Shown here: positions 7,070 through 15,573 of the stretch, one piece after another
Layout of the letters: each line of letters opens with the position of its first letter
How positions within the stretch are numbered: the first letter of the stretch is position 1
Source of the DNA: Patescibacteria group bacterium
GTDB taxonomy: Bacteria > Patescibacteria > Microgenomatia > Levybacterales > UBA12049
Length of the DNA stretch: 41,627 nucleotides
Reading direction: 5' to 3'
Assembly: GCA_023381035.1 (NCBI GenBank)
Contig: JAMCTK010000036.1
Location: 1-41,627, forward strand
Notes under the pieces: model-generated
Told to the model about the DNA's origin: nothing
Seen by the model: only the letters and a program-made list of their open reading frames with translations
The model's database searches: none
Program-made: the position numbers and the translations under genes

Positions 7070-7990
7070 ATGTCGTTAATTACAATTATCCTTACCATAC
7101 TTGGTCTTTCTTTGTTCGAAATCGTCTCAAGCATAGATAATGCAATCATAAATGCAGAGGTGCTTTCAACCATGAAAGAGAAAGCCAGAAAATGGTTTTT
7201 AACCTGGGGAATTTTCCTTGCAGTAATTGTTGTTCGCGGTTTACTTCCGCTTGTGATTGTCTGGGCAACAATACCAAATCTTGGACCAATTGGGGCAATT
7301 ACGGCAACATTTAGTAATGACCCAGCTGTAGCAAAAACAATTGAAGAACATGCCGGTTTTCCGCAAGCTATGGGAGGGACATTTTTGATTTTTTTGTTTT
7401 TTTATTGGTTGTTTATTGAACCAAAGAGCTATGGTCTGAAAGGAGAAAGGTTTTTTCATAGCCAAGGTGCTTGGTTTTATACAGTTGTATCAGTAATTCT
7501 CGCTATACTCGTTTGGTTTGGAATGCAAATTGACTCCATGATCGCCTTCGGGGTAGTACTTGGATCATCCATATTTTTTATAACTCACGGATTTAGGCAA
7601 TATGCAGAAGCCCAGGAAAAACAAATAACAACCTCAGGGAGGTCGGATTTTAGTAAATTGATGTTTCTAGAAGTTATTGATGCATCTTTTTCGATTGACG
7701 GAATAATCGGAGCTTTTGCTTTTACTTTTTCGGTTCCTTTAATATTCTTAGGAAATGGTCTGGGTGTTTTAGTCCTTAGAAAATTAACTATAAGCAATAT
7801 TGAAAAAGTAAAAAAATATCGGTATTTAAAAAACGGAGCTATGTATTCAATACTCGTACTTGGTGCAATCATGATCGCAGAAGTTTATGGAGCTAATTTG
7901 CCCCCCCTCATTTCACCAGTAGCAACATTCTTAATTGTTGGCTTTTTCTTCTTAAAATCAAAAAAGGAGATCGATTCAGTTAGAAACTGA
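7070..7990 (+). CDS. DUF475 / TerC-like integral membrane protein
   Basis: The 306-residue protein has about eight to nine membrane helices. Two acidic motifs in membrane segments, SSIDNAIINA (about 20-29) and ASFSIDGIIGAFAF (about 205-218), are typical of the DUF475 branch of the TerC superfamily. That family is linked to metal ion export or resistance, with Mn and Te as examples, though DUF475 itself is poorly characterised. No ribosome site is seen; the extended -10 ends 7 nt before the ATG, so the mRNA is probably leaderless. It stands alone, with a convergent VOC gene 13 nt downstream. Family is well supported; the transported ion is not known. Confidence 0.88.
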   Translation: MSLITIILTILGLSLFEIVSSIDNAIINAEVLSTMKEKARKWFLTWGIFLAVIVVRGLLPLVIVWATIPNLGPIGAITATFSNDPAVAKTIEEHAGFPQAMGGTFLIFLFFYWLFIEPKSYGLKGERFFHSQGAWFYTVVSVILAILVWFGMQIDSMIAFGVVLGSSIFFITHGFRQYAEAQEKQITTSGRSDFSKLMFLEVIDASFSIDGIIGAFAFTFSVPLIFLGNGLGVLVLRKLTISNIEKVKKYRYLKNGAMYSILVLGAIMIAEVYGANLPPLISPVATFLIVGFFFLKSKKEIDSVRN

Positions 7991-8003
7991 CGAGGAAATA
8001 AAA

Positions 8004-8423
8004 CTACATCGAGGAATATGCCTGACCTTTTTTACCACTTAACTGATTTTCATGTTGAATTAGTTGAACATAGTTTCCTTCAATATCTTCAAAAGTTGCA
8101 ACTTGACCAAATCCGTCAATCTTATATAAATTCTGAACTTTTTTAATACCTAAGTCATCAAACTTATCTACCTCATGTTCTATCCTATCTACTTCTAAAT
8201 TAACAATATTGTGTCCGATATCATCTCTTAATTTTTCTGTCACATCTACAATATAAAGAGCACTGCCTTCACCCATTTCAAACAAATATAGGTTTTTGTT
8301 TCCCTGTACGATTCCTTTGTAAGTTAAGGTTAAACCTACTTTCTCGCTATAAAACTTAGCTAGCTTATGTGAATCAACGCTTATTAAAAGAATTACCTCT
8401 TTGCTCTCCATTCCTTTTATCAT
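8004..8423 (-). CDS. VOC (glyoxalase/bleomycin resistance) superfamily protein
   Basis: The 139-residue protein has the two beta-alpha-beta-beta-beta modules of the vicinal oxygen chelate fold. These include SVDSHKLAKFYSEKVGLTL in the first half and ATFEDIEGNYVQLIQHE at the end, with the Glu/His positions used for metal binding. The start is set by AGGAGGA spaced 7 nt from the ATG. Members include glyoxalase I-like enzymes, dioxygenases and antibiotic-binding proteins; nothing here picks one. It is a single gene between the DUF475 gene (convergent) and tRNA-Leu. Confidence 0.85.
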   Translation of the reverse strand: MIKGMESKEVILLISVDSHKLAKFYSEKVGLTLTYKGIVQGNKNLYLFEMGEGSALYIVDVTEKLRDDIGHNIVNLEVDRIEHEVDKFDDLGIKKVQNLYKIDGFGQVATFEDIEGNYVQLIQHENQLSGKKGQAYSSM

Positions 8424-8518
8424 ATTTATCTCCTCCTGAAGATATTACTAATATTAAAAAGCGATAATTAAGAGGCAATCAAGAAAGAGTAAAGAAGAAG
8501 TAAGAGAAATTACTCCAG

Positions 8519-8601
8519 TACCGCGAGGGAGAGTCGAACTCCCACGTCCTTGCGGACAAGGGCTCTTAAGGCCCCCGTGTCTGCCATTCCACCACCGCGG
8601 C
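8519..8601 (-). tRNA. tRNA-Leu (TAA)
   Basis: Class II tRNA with a long variable arm. Acceptor GCCGCGG/TCGCGGT has G-U closing pairs, the anticodon loop CTTAAGA gives TAA, and the T-arm is GGGAGTTCGACTCTCCC. Discriminator A. Confidence 0.94.
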
Positions 8602-8641
8602 GTTATGATATTTTACCCTAAACTGAAGTTATCATCAAGAT

Positions 8642-9595
8642 TTAATCGTGTACGGGAGGAGTTATTCCTTGCTGGAGTAAGGAATAATCAAGAAGTATTT
8701 TCATTTCATCCCTTCTATTCTCGCTATTAAGTAAGATTGCAATAATCTTATGGTCTTCATTTTCCAGATAAGTAATTAGACAATAGCCTGCTTCACCAGT
8801 ATAGCCTGTTTTTACTCCCTTAACTCCTGGGTAACTGGTTAAAAGGTTTGTTTCATTTTCAATTACAAATTCCTTATGAGTTCTTGTTTTAGGAATCGTG
8901 TAAAAAGGAGTCTCTGCAATTTCCCTGAATAAGGGAAAATTATTCAAAGCATAGTTTGTCATTATCAGTAAATCATAAGCAGTCGTATATTGATCCCCAT
9001 CTCCCTCTAATCCAGAGGGATTAGTGAAGTTTGTATCTTTTAATCCAAGAGATTTTGCTTTATTGTTCATTGCAACGATAAAGCTTGATCTACCATCCTT
9101 ATAGTTACTTGCGATAACTTCTGCAGCATCATTTCCGGAATGCATAATTAGACCGTATAAAAGCTCTTTTAGGGAAAGAATTTCTCCTGCGTCAACTCCC
9201 ATGGAATCCTCTCCAACTAAATCATGTTTTCTAACCAGATATCGGTCATCTGCTTTGGGATTCTCAAGAGCAATTACCGCTGTCATTATCTTTGTTAATG
9301 ATGCAAGCGGCAATTTCGCTTTGGGGTTATTTGCATAAAGAGTTTTTTTAGAAGTTAGATCATAAACTAGAACCGACCTTCCTGTAATTTCAAGATTAGC
9401 GTCTCTTCCTACTTCTTCAGAAATCTCCGGCAACCAAAGATTAAGAGTAGACGCCTGACTGTTTTTCGAAATTGACAAAAAGTCAGGAAGTGGGGAATGA
9501 ATCAATATTTTTTGATTATCATAAAGTTTGAAATAGAAAACTATTCCAAGAAGAATGATGGTTATTAGAGTGGAGAGTGAAAACAATTTTCGCAT
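8642..9595 (-). CDS. D-alanyl-D-alanine carboxypeptidase (S11, PBP5/DacA-like)
   Basis: The 317-residue protein has an N-terminal signal anchor (about 7-24) and a serine penicillin-binding domain. The SxxK motif is SLTK (Ser99, Lys102), SxN is SGN (153-155), and KTG is at 262-264. It trims the terminal D-Ala from peptidoglycan stem peptides outside the membrane, which limits cross-linking. The second C-terminal beta domain of PBP5 is missing, giving a compact single-domain form. A YkuD L,D-transpeptidase lies 36 nt upstream on the same strand; D,D-carboxypeptidases make the tetrapeptide that such enzymes use as donor, so the two probably work together. Confidence 0.93.
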   Translation of the reverse strand: MRKLFSLSTLITIILLGIVFYFKLYDNQKILIHSPLPDFLSISKNSQASTLNLWLPEISEEVGRDANLEITGRSVLVYDLTSKKTLYANNPKAKLPLASLTKIMTAVIALENPKADDRYLVRKHDLVGEDSMGVDAGEILSLKELLYGLIMHSGNDAAEVIASNYKDGRSSFIVAMNNKAKSLGLKDTNFTNPSGLEGDGDQYTTAYDLLIMTNYALNNFPLFREIAETPFYTIPKTRTHKEFVIENETNLLTSYPGVKGVKTGYTGEAGYCLITYLENEDHKIIAILLNSENRRDEMKILLDYSLLQQGITPPVHD

Positions 9596-9631
9596 AGAGC
9601 TTGCTATTTTACTAGAAAATGGAATTTAAAG

Positions 9632-10087
9632 CTAGTATATGTAAACCAAGGTTCCCGTTGGAGCCCAGTCATACATCCATTTAGCCACTGCCGGAGGGAC
9701 GTTCACACACCCATGACTTGCTCTTCTTCCAAAATTATAATGCCAATATGCTCCGTGAATTGCGTATCCTTGATAAAAATACATCACGCTTGGAACATTT
9801 TTCAAAAAATATGATCCATACCATTTTGAGCTTCCACTCATGTCTTGCTGAGGCAACTTCCAGTAAATTCTAAAAGTACCTTTTACCGTAGGAGTGTAGG
9901 GAAGTCCTGTAGAAACAAGTGTTTGACTGATAATTTTTCCGCCTTCCCACATGTAAAGCGTTTGCCTGCTTAGATCAACCGTAATTAGCTTTTCGTTGGT
10001 GTAAATTTGAGCCTGAGCAGAGCTTTTACAGCTTAAAAATATTATTAAGAATAAAGTTAAAACAAGAAACTTATGAAAAAGTTTCAT
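9632..10087 (-). CDS. L,D-transpeptidase (YkuD domain)
   Basis: The 151-residue protein has a signal peptide (about 1-26, with AQA before the likely cleavage) and a single YkuD catalytic domain. The active-site block is HGAYWHYNFGRRASHGCVNV, with His111, His125 and nucleophile Cys127. It forms 3-3 cross-links in peptidoglycan or attaches proteins to it. A start region IYTNEKLITVDLSRQTLYMW is the usual beginning of the domain, so the protein is minimal with no LysM or other wall-binding part. It is the likely first gene of a two-gene unit with the D,D-carboxypeptidase downstream. Confidence 0.93.
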   Translation of the reverse strand: MKLFHKFLVLTLFLIIFLSCKSSAQAQIYTNEKLITVDLSRQTLYMWEGGKIISQTLVSTGLPYTPTVKGTFRIYWKLPQQDMSGSSKWYGSYFLKNVPSVMYFYQGYAIHGAYWHYNFGRRASHGCVNVPPAVAKWMYDWAPTGTLVYIY

Positions 10088-10164
10088 TAGCTTTATTTTT
10101 TCAAGTTATCTGCCTTATGTCAAATAGAAAAGAGGTTATCGCAGAAATATTAGGCAGGAAATAC

Positions 10165-10194
10165 TTGTCAAATAGGAGTATAATAAGGTATAAC
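10165..10194 (+). promoter_or_regulatory. Promoter region of the zinc-ribbon gene
   Basis: TTGTCA (10165-10170), an 18-nt spacer and TATAAC (10189-10194) form one promoter. A second -10, TATAAT at 10179-10184, lies inside the spacer. Either puts the RNA 5' end close to 10191-10201, within a few bases of the in-frame ATA (10190) or ATT (10199). Confidence 0.45.
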
Positions 10195-10198
10195 CAAA

Positions 10199-10543
10199 AT
10201 TACCCATTCTACTACTTCCCAGAAATGCTACCAATGTAACAGTGAGCTCATATTGGTAAAATCGTGGGAAGAAACACTTCAGGGAGGAATGTTTCCTCAA
10301 ATAATAACAATCTACAGGTGCTCCAACAAGGCCTGTCAAGAAGAAAAAGACAAACAAGAAAATAAAAGGAAAGAAGCCGTCAAGGAAAAAGAAGTAAGGA
10401 TGGAAGCAATTGCAAAAGTTAAAGCAGAACGAAAAGTAATTACCGACAAAGAAAAAGAAGTCCAGCTTAAAATTGTCGCAAAAGCAAGAATAAAAAAAGC
10501 CAAAGAAAAACTTCTTAACAAACTTGCTTCACAGCCTAATTAG
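10199..10543 (+). CDS. Zinc-ribbon protein with charged helical tail; non-standard start
   Basis: The reading frame is open from 10187. A usual start appears only at TTG 10253, but the codons before it encode QKCYQCNSEL, the first CxxC knuckle of a zinc ribbon whose second half is CSNKAC about 30 residues later. The knuckle is clearly part of the protein, so translation must begin upstream, where only ATA (10190) and ATT (10199) are start-like. ATT is chosen here tentatively. The C-terminal 65 residues are highly charged (Lys/Glu) and helical, probably a coiled coil or nucleic-acid contact. Function is unknown; a small RNA- or ribosome-binding protein is possible. It lies 54 nt before the predicted TypA start. 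Confidence 0.65.
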   Translation: MTHSTTSQKCYQCNSELILVKSWEETLQGGMFPQIITIYRCSNKACQEEKDKQENKRKEAVKEKEVRMEAIAKVKAERKVITDKEKEVQLKIVAKARIKKAKEKLLNKLASQPN

Positions 10544-10563
10544 CTTTAAGTAGCAATTTCTGG

Positions 10564-10569
10564 TATAAT
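10564..10569 (+). promoter_or_regulatory. -10 box of typA
   Basis: TATAAT, preceded by TGG (extended -10). The expected RNA start near 10576-10577 is the first base of the hairpin that follows. Confidence 0.6.
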
Positions 10570-10575
10570 AATGTC

Positions 10576-10597
10576 AACCGCGAGGAGCGGTTTTTTT
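10576..10597 (+). promoter_or_regulatory. 5'-terminal hairpin with Shine-Dalgarno loop before typA
   Basis: AACCGC (10576-10581) pairs with GCGGTT (10587-10592), leaving the loop GAGGA. GAGGAG overlaps the loop and could act as the ribosome site for the ATG at 10598. A run of seven T follows the stem. It has the shape of an intrinsic terminator but lies at the very start of the predicted transcript. Confidence 0.55.
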
Positions 10598-12409
10598 ATG
10601 ATAAATATTCGAAATGTCGCAATAATTGCTCACGTAGACCACGGAAAAACAACTTTGGTAGACGCGCTTCTTAAACAGTCTAAAACAAAAATGCACAAAG
10701 ACACTGCTGAAACTCTAATCATGGATAGCAATGAGCTTGAACAAGAAAGAGGAATAACCATTTTTTCCAAAAACGCTTCTGTAGACTGGCATGGAACAAA
10801 AATAAACATTATCGATACCCCAGGACATGCAGATTTTGGTGGAGAGGTAGAGCGAGTATTAAAAATGGCAGATGGCTGTCTCCTGCTGATTGATGCTAAA
10901 GAAGGTCCTATGCCACAAACCCGTTTTGTTCTTAAGAAAGCTTTGGAAATGAAACACAAAATCATTGTTATTGTAAATAAAATAGATAAGTCAGATGCCA
11001 GAGTTAACTATGTATTGGACAAAACCCTTGATTTATTTTTGGAACTGGGAGCAGATGACGTCTGTGCTGATTTTCCGATCATTTATGCTTCCGGTAAAGA
11101 CGGTAAAGCAGGATTAACGGAAAATTTGAATGAAATGATTGATATTACACCTGTTTTTGAAATGATTATGAAAGAAATACCAGCACCCTCTGGAAGCCAC
11201 GAGAATCCTCTACAAATCCTTATTACCACTTTATCCAGTGATTCACACAAGGGGAGAATTGCAATTGGCCGTATTTACAACGGAAAAATACGGGCTGGGC
11301 AGGAGGTTTCCCAAATTACCAGAGACGGTCAAGTAAATAAATTTAAGGTATCCTCTCTCATGACTTTTGAAGGACTGGATAGAGTTGAGATATCTGAAGC
11401 ATCAACAGGAGACATTGTTGCTGTCGCAGGAATTCAAACTCCTGTAATCGGAGAAACGATTGCTGATATAAATAGTCCGATCGCTCTTCCGCTTTTAGAC
11501 ATTGAGGAACCGACAATTCAAATGACTTTTATGGTAAATAATTCTCCCTTTGCCGGAAAAGAAGGAGAATTTAAAACTTCCAGACAAATTCAAGAAAGGC
11601 TTGCTAAAGAGCTGGAAACAGACATGGCTCTTCGGGTAGAAGACGATCCGACAGGAGGTTGGAAGGTTTCGGGAAGAGGAGAACTTCATCTGGCAATTTT
11701 AATTGAAAGAATGAGACGCGAAGGTTACGAATTTCAGGTCGGCAGACCGCATGTCATAGATAAAGTCATTGATGGAAAAAAAGTAACACCTTATGAAAGA
11801 GTTTTTATTGAAGTTCCGGAAGAATTTAGTGGAATAGTTATGCAGAAACTTGGAACAAGAAGGGGAGAACTGCAAGACATGAACACTGAAAACGGGATAA
11901 CCTATCTTGAATTTATCATTTCAACTAAAGGTCTTTTCGGTTATAGAAGTGAATTCGTGACTGATTCTAGAGGCTTAGGAATTATCAATTCCAATTTTTA
12001 TAAATTTGCACCTGATAACGGGTATGACCATGAAAGAGAACAAGGATCCTTAGTAGTACATGAAACTGGGCTGACAAATCTTTACGGATTAACAAATGCC
12101 CAAGACAGAGGAGCACTTTTTGTCGGACCGGGAATAAGTGTTTACAAAGGACAAGTAATTGGACAAAATCTACGCAATGACGATTTAGTAATTAACGTTT
12201 GTAAAACAAAAAATTTAACAAACATGAGATCTAAGGGAGAAGGAGTCTCTGTCTACTTTAAGACTCCCAAGGAAATGGGGCTTGAGGATGCGCTTGAATT
12301 TATCGCAGAGGACGAACTGGTTGAAGTAACACCGCAAAATATTAGAATTAGAAAAGTAATCCTAGATAAGGTAGAGGACCGCCGAAAAAAAGCTCAGGGA
12401 ATAAGTTAA
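10598..12409 (+). CDS. typA: GTP-binding translation factor TypA/BipA
   Basis: A 603-residue translational GTPase of normal length for the family. G motifs are AHVDHGKTTL, RGITIFSKN, DTPGHADFGGE and NKIDKSDAR in the first about 135 residues. EF-G-like domains follow, and the BipA-specific C-terminal domain ends with NIRIRKVILDK. It binds 70S ribosomes and helps 50S assembly, particularly under cold or stress conditions. An in-frame ATG at 10571 was rejected because it lies upstream of the predicted transcription start. The start at 10598 gives MINIRNVAIIAHVD, the usual N-terminus. Expression probably depends on the hairpin at the RNA 5' end. Confidence 0.97.
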   Translation: MINIRNVAIIAHVDHGKTTLVDALLKQSKTKMHKDTAETLIMDSNELEQERGITIFSKNASVDWHGTKINIIDTPGHADFGGEVERVLKMADGCLLLIDAKEGPMPQTRFVLKKALEMKHKIIVIVNKIDKSDARVNYVLDKTLDLFLELGADDVCADFPIIYASGKDGKAGLTENLNEMIDITPVFEMIMKEIPAPSGSHENPLQILITTLSSDSHKGRIAIGRIYNGKIRAGQEVSQITRDGQVNKFKVSSLMTFEGLDRVEISEASTGDIVAVAGIQTPVIGETIADINSPIALPLLDIEEPTIQMTFMVNNSPFAGKEGEFKTSRQIQERLAKELETDMALRVEDDPTGGWKVSGRGELHLAILIERMRREGYEFQVGRPHVIDKVIDGKKVTPYERVFIEVPEEFSGIVMQKLGTRRGELQDMNTENGITYLEFIISTKGLFGYRSEFVTDSRGLGIINSNFYKFAPDNGYDHEREQGSLVVHETGLTNLYGLTNAQDRGALFVGPGISVYKGQVIGQNLRNDDLVINVCKTKNLTNMRSKGEGVSVYFKTPKEMGLEDALEFIAEDELVEVTPQNIRIRKVILDKVEDRRKKAQGIS

Positions 12410-12434
12410 TCTTTTTATTTAAAGATTCATGTAT

Positions 12435-12440
12435 TAAAAT
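12435..12440 (+). promoter_or_regulatory. -10 box of the CDF transporter gene
   Basis: TAAAAT ending 6 nt before the ATG at 12447, with no ribosome site between. This predicts a leaderless mRNA. Confidence 0.4.
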
Positions 12441-12446
12441 TAGGCT

Positions 12447-13343
12447 ATGAAAAATTTATCAAAATTCGCCTATTTATCAATTACCGCAGCTCTTGCAACA
12501 ATAGGCCTCAAGTTTACTGCTTATCTTTTAACCGGCTCCGTTGGAATACTTTCAGACGCACTGGAATCTGTCATTAACTTAATTGCAGCTGTAATCGCCT
12601 TGATCGCAATTAGAGTTTCACAAAAGCCTCCAGACGAAAAACACATGTATGGGCATTCTAAAGCCGAGTATTTTTCAAGTATCATTGAGGGGTTATTAAT
12701 ATTTGCTGCTGCTATTAGCATAGGATATGCTGCAATAATCCGCTTAATGCATCCTCAGCCAATAGAACAGGCATATTTCGGTATTGCCATTGCTACTTTT
12801 GCTTCCGTAATTAATCTAATTGCAGGATTAACCTTATTAAAAGCCGGAAAGAAGTACCGATCTATTACTCTTGAAGCAGATGCTCACCATTTATTTACTG
12901 ACGTTTGGACATCTGCAGGAGTAATTTTAGGAGTAATTGTTGTTGCAGTCACTAGACTAAATATTCTTGATCCAATAGTTGCTTTGCTTGTTGCTTTTAA
13001 TATTCTTTATACCGGTTACCGACTAATTACCAAGTCTGCGGAAGGTTTCATGGATACAGCAATAGAGGATATTGATTCAACAAGAATAAGACGAATACTA
13101 GCTGGGTATAAAAAACAAGGGGTTAAGTTTCACGCTTTAAAAACAAGACAATCTGCAGCCAAGACTTTCATGTCTGTTCACATGCTTGTTCCGGAAAATT
13201 GGACTATGAAAAAAGCAAATAATATGGTTGAAAAAATGGAAAAAGATATTAGAACTAGTTTCATAAATATTGATGTCTTAACTCACCTTGAGACAATTGA
13301 GGATCCAAGATCGCAAAAAGATATTGATCTTCTTAACGATTGA
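12447..13343 (+). CDS. Cation diffusion facilitator (CDF) transporter
   Basis: The 298-residue protein has six membrane helices in about the first 200 residues and a C-terminal cytoplasmic metallochaperone-like domain (about 210-290). Metal-site motifs are SDALESVINLIAA in helix 2 and HHLFTD (HxxxD) in helix 5, with MYGHSKAEYFSS between helices 2 and 3. CDF proteins exchange protons for Zn, Fe, Mn, Co or Cd to export the metal. Helix 2 carries ESxxN, not the common HSxxD, a known variant subgroup with unsettled ion preference. The gene overlaps the next, convergent gene by 11 nt at their 3' ends. Confidence 0.92.
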   Translation: MKNLSKFAYLSITAALATIGLKFTAYLLTGSVGILSDALESVINLIAAVIALIAIRVSQKPPDEKHMYGHSKAEYFSSIIEGLLIFAAAISIGYAAIIRLMHPQPIEQAYFGIAIATFASVINLIAGLTLLKAGKKYRSITLEADAHHLFTDVWTSAGVILGVIVVAVTRLNILDPIVALLVAFNILYTGYRLITKSAEGFMDTAIEDIDSTRIRRILAGYKKQGVKFHALKTRQSAAKTFMSVHMLVPENWTMKKANNMVEKMEKDIRTSFINIDVLTHLETIEDPRSQKDIDLLND

Positions 13344-13884
13344 GGTTTTCGATTATTCGAACTAACATTGGGAATTCTGTATATCCTGCTTCTGCATTAA
13401 GATGACCTGCTCTGGCAATGACAAAAGGTTCGACGTCAAGATTTTTTGCCAAATTTTCAAGAGTATCTTGAGGGACAAATGGATCATTGTCTCCATAAAT
13501 TACAAAGCTTTCAAGAACTTTTTCTTTTACTTTTTTGAAATTTATATCTTTTTCTTTTAAGAAATACTTATTCAGGTCTGAACCGTAATTTTCAAAAAAT
13601 CCTGAAATAGAAAGAAGAGCTCTTATTGGGGTTTTGGTCTTTTCCAAATAATCCAAAGCTGAAACAACACCTAAAGAATGACCAACAATTACTAAGTCCT
13701 TGTGATTAAGATTTTTGACTAGCTTTCTAACTGTTTTAAGCCATTTTTTGCGATCAGGTTTATCGGAATCAGGGAGATCAGGCATGATAACCTCATAGCC
13801 TCTTTTAACTAAATCTTTTTGCAGCCATTGCTGCCAGTGTATGCCGGCGTGTCCATTTATTCCGTGGAGGATAAGTACTGCCAT
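13333..13884 (-). CDS. Alpha/beta hydrolase, RBBP9/YdeN type
   Basis: This 183-residue compact hydrolase starts VLILHGINGHAGIHWQQWL, the oxyanion-hole region of the RBBP9/YdeN family (HG..G....W..WL). The nucleophile elbow is VGHSLG (Ser about 69), followed by an acid in YGDNDPFVP and a catalytic His in ARAGHLN near the end. The family is serine hydrolases of largely unknown substrate. The extended -10 (13892-13900) ends 7 nt before the ATG, so the mRNA is probably leaderless. It shares 11 nt with the CDF gene end. Confidence 0.9.
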   Translation of the reverse strand: MAVLILHGINGHAGIHWQQWLQKDLVKRGYEVIMPDLPDSDKPDRKKWLKTVRKLVKNLNHKDLVIVGHSLGVVSALDYLEKTKTPIRALLSISGFFENYGSDLNKYFLKEKDINFKKVKEKVLESFVIYGDNDPFVPQDTLENLAKNLDVEPFVIARAGHLNAEAGYTEFPMLVRIIENLNR

Positions 13885-13891
13885 GAAGAGT

Positions 13892-13900
13892 ATTATAGCA
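13892..13900 (-). promoter_or_regulatory. Extended -10 of the alpha/beta hydrolase gene
   Basis: TGC-TATAAT on the minus strand, ending 7 nt before the start codon; leaderless layout. Confidence 0.6.
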
Positions 13901-13952
13901 GAATGAGCCTAAAATTGCACGTTAATGCTAATTTAATCCTCGCTGCTCATGC

Positions 13953-13961
13953 TGATATAAT
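13953..13961 (+). promoter_or_regulatory. Extended -10 of the GT-C glycosyltransferase gene
   Basis: TGA-TATAAT ending 11 nt before the ATG at 13973, giving a leader of only a few nucleotides. Confidence 0.5.
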
Positions 13962-13972
13962 GCAATAAGCTT

Positions 13973-15541
13973 ATGTTTAGAAAAGTTTTTCTTTTCTTAA
14001 TTCCTTTTTTAATTTTTTCCTATTATCTTGTCCAAGGAATCAATCTACCTTATGTTGGCCCTAATGCGACAAATTTTAGTGTTTACTCGCTAATTGCTCA
14101 TAATTACAATAAATTTGGTTACTTTGAAACCAAATTAGGCAACCTTATCTCCGTATCACCAAAGATACCGACCAATCCAACATATTTTCAACATCATCCG
14201 CCATTATTATCTTTTATTGAATCAATTCTCTTTAGAATTTTTGGAGAATCGTTTTGGGTAGGCAGGTTAACCGTAATCATTTTTTCCTTTGGCGCATATG
14301 GACTTATTTATTTTATCGGAAAGAATCTATTAAATAAAAAATTAGGCTACATCTTGCTCTTGGTCACCTCTATTATTCCTGCATCAACTATATTCGGAAA
14401 GTTAATTGGTCAGGAACCTCTTGTTCTATTTTTCGTTTTATTAACTCTTTATTCTTCTCTAAAATTTCTTAAATCAGGTGAAAAAAAATATCTAATAATT
14501 GGGGTTATTTCTACAATACTTGGCACACTAAGTGATTGGCCAATGGCCATATTTTCAGTTTGCATCCTTCCGCTTTTTCACAAAAATAAAAAATTAAAAA
14601 AAGGCTTATTACTCCCGCTTGTTTCGGGAATAGTAGTAATAATCCTAATTATTTACTTTTCCTGGATAATGAACGGGTTAGGGGATTTACAATTTGCTGT
14701 TGCTCACAGAAGCTTTACGGGACTTCTAGAACTTACTTTTTGGCCATTTTACTGGCTCTCGGCAATAGCTTTGCGGGCATTTATTTATTTTAACCCTGTT
14801 GTAGTATTATTGTCTGCTATTGGGATCTATAAAGTTTACAAAAACTTTAAAACGAAAAAATTAACAAATACTCATGTAGTAATTTTTTGCTTGTTTTTAT
14901 TTGGCTTCTTACATCTAATTTTCTATACTCAGGCATCCTTTACCCATCCTTATCTAATTCACTATTTGTTGCCTTTTATTGTATTCAGCTCTTCTCTTGT
15001 AATTTTAAACCTCTATGAAAAGAAAAAATATATAATTTTGATTTCAATCTCTCTTTTTAGCTTGTCTTATTTGTTTATAATTCAAAATTATAAAATTAAA
15101 CAAACTAATTCCAATATTTGGAAGTATGAGACAACTGCAGAAGTTACTAAAAACTTAAACAAATACGAAACAATAATTATTAATAAAGATTCTGCTTTAG
15201 ACGGAGACATGTTCTGGTATCCTTTTGAAATAAATGTTGTTGTTTCCGCAAATGAAAAGCCTCAAAAATTAGTTAATAAGTCAAGGCACTATGTATATTC
15301 CTGTTTAAACATTTGCTGGTTTGAAAATCCTGAACTCAAGTTTCTTTTTAAAAATTATTCTTTTAAACAAATTGACACTCCTCAAGTACAAGTTTTTATT
15401 TTTGAATTAAATAAATCATCTGCAGGCATAGAGCCAAAAGAAGTAACGAAGAAGCAATCCGTTTATATGCAAAAAGACTTGGAGACAATCAGAAGCTACT
15501 ACAGACTTATAAAGACTAAGCTAAATATTCCACAGATATAG
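13973..15541 (+). CDS. Integral membrane GT-C glycosyltransferase (GT39/ArnT-PMT-like)
   Basis: The 522-residue protein has about ten membrane helices in the first 370 residues and a soluble C-terminal part. The first outside loop holds GPNATNFSVYSLIAHNYNKFG and then FQHHPPLLSF. This matches the acidic or polar catalytic loop and HxPP-type motif of polyprenyl-phosphate-sugar transferases. Such enzymes move a sugar from a lipid carrier to a protein or lipid on the outside. The usual catalytic Asp in the first loop is not obvious, as Asn replaces it in GPNATN. It is followed 32 nt later by an RmlC-like gene with its own promoter. Acceptor unknown. Confidence 0.85.
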   Translation: MFRKVFLFLIPFLIFSYYLVQGINLPYVGPNATNFSVYSLIAHNYNKFGYFETKLGNLISVSPKIPTNPTYFQHHPPLLSFIESILFRIFGESFWVGRLTVIIFSFGAYGLIYFIGKNLLNKKLGYILLLVTSIIPASTIFGKLIGQEPLVLFFVLLTLYSSLKFLKSGEKKYLIIGVISTILGTLSDWPMAIFSVCILPLFHKNKKLKKGLLLPLVSGIVVIILIIYFSWIMNGLGDLQFAVAHRSFTGLLELTFWPFYWLSAIALRAFIYFNPVVVLLSAIGIYKVYKNFKTKKLTNTHVVIFCLFLFGFLHLIFYTQASFTHPYLIHYLLPFIVFSSSLVILNLYEKKKYIILISISLFSLSYLFIIQNYKIKQTNSNIWKYETTAEVTKNLNKYETIIINKDSALDGDMFWYPFEINVVVSANEKPQKLVNKSRHYVYSCLNICWFENPELKFLFKNYSFKQIDTPQVQVFIFELNKSSAGIEPKEVTKKQSVYMQKDLETIRSYYRLIKTKLNIPQI

Positions 15542-15561
15542 TAAGATTTAATAAAACATAC

Positions 15562-15567
15562 TATAAT
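15562..15567 (+). promoter_or_regulatory. -10 box of the RmlC-like gene
   Basis: TATAAT ending 6 nt before the ATG at 15574; leaderless layout. Confidence 0.55.
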
Positions 15568-15573
15568 GAATCT

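Noticed and set aside
10571..10597. Alternative start for TypA at ATG 10571
   Set aside because: It lies before the expected transcription start and its codons form the hairpin; the GTPase domain begins right after ATG 10598.
10576..10597. Intrinsic terminator before typA
   Set aside because: The stem and T-run fit, but RNA would be only about 20 nt long at that point and the ribosome site lies in the loop; a leader hairpin is more likely.
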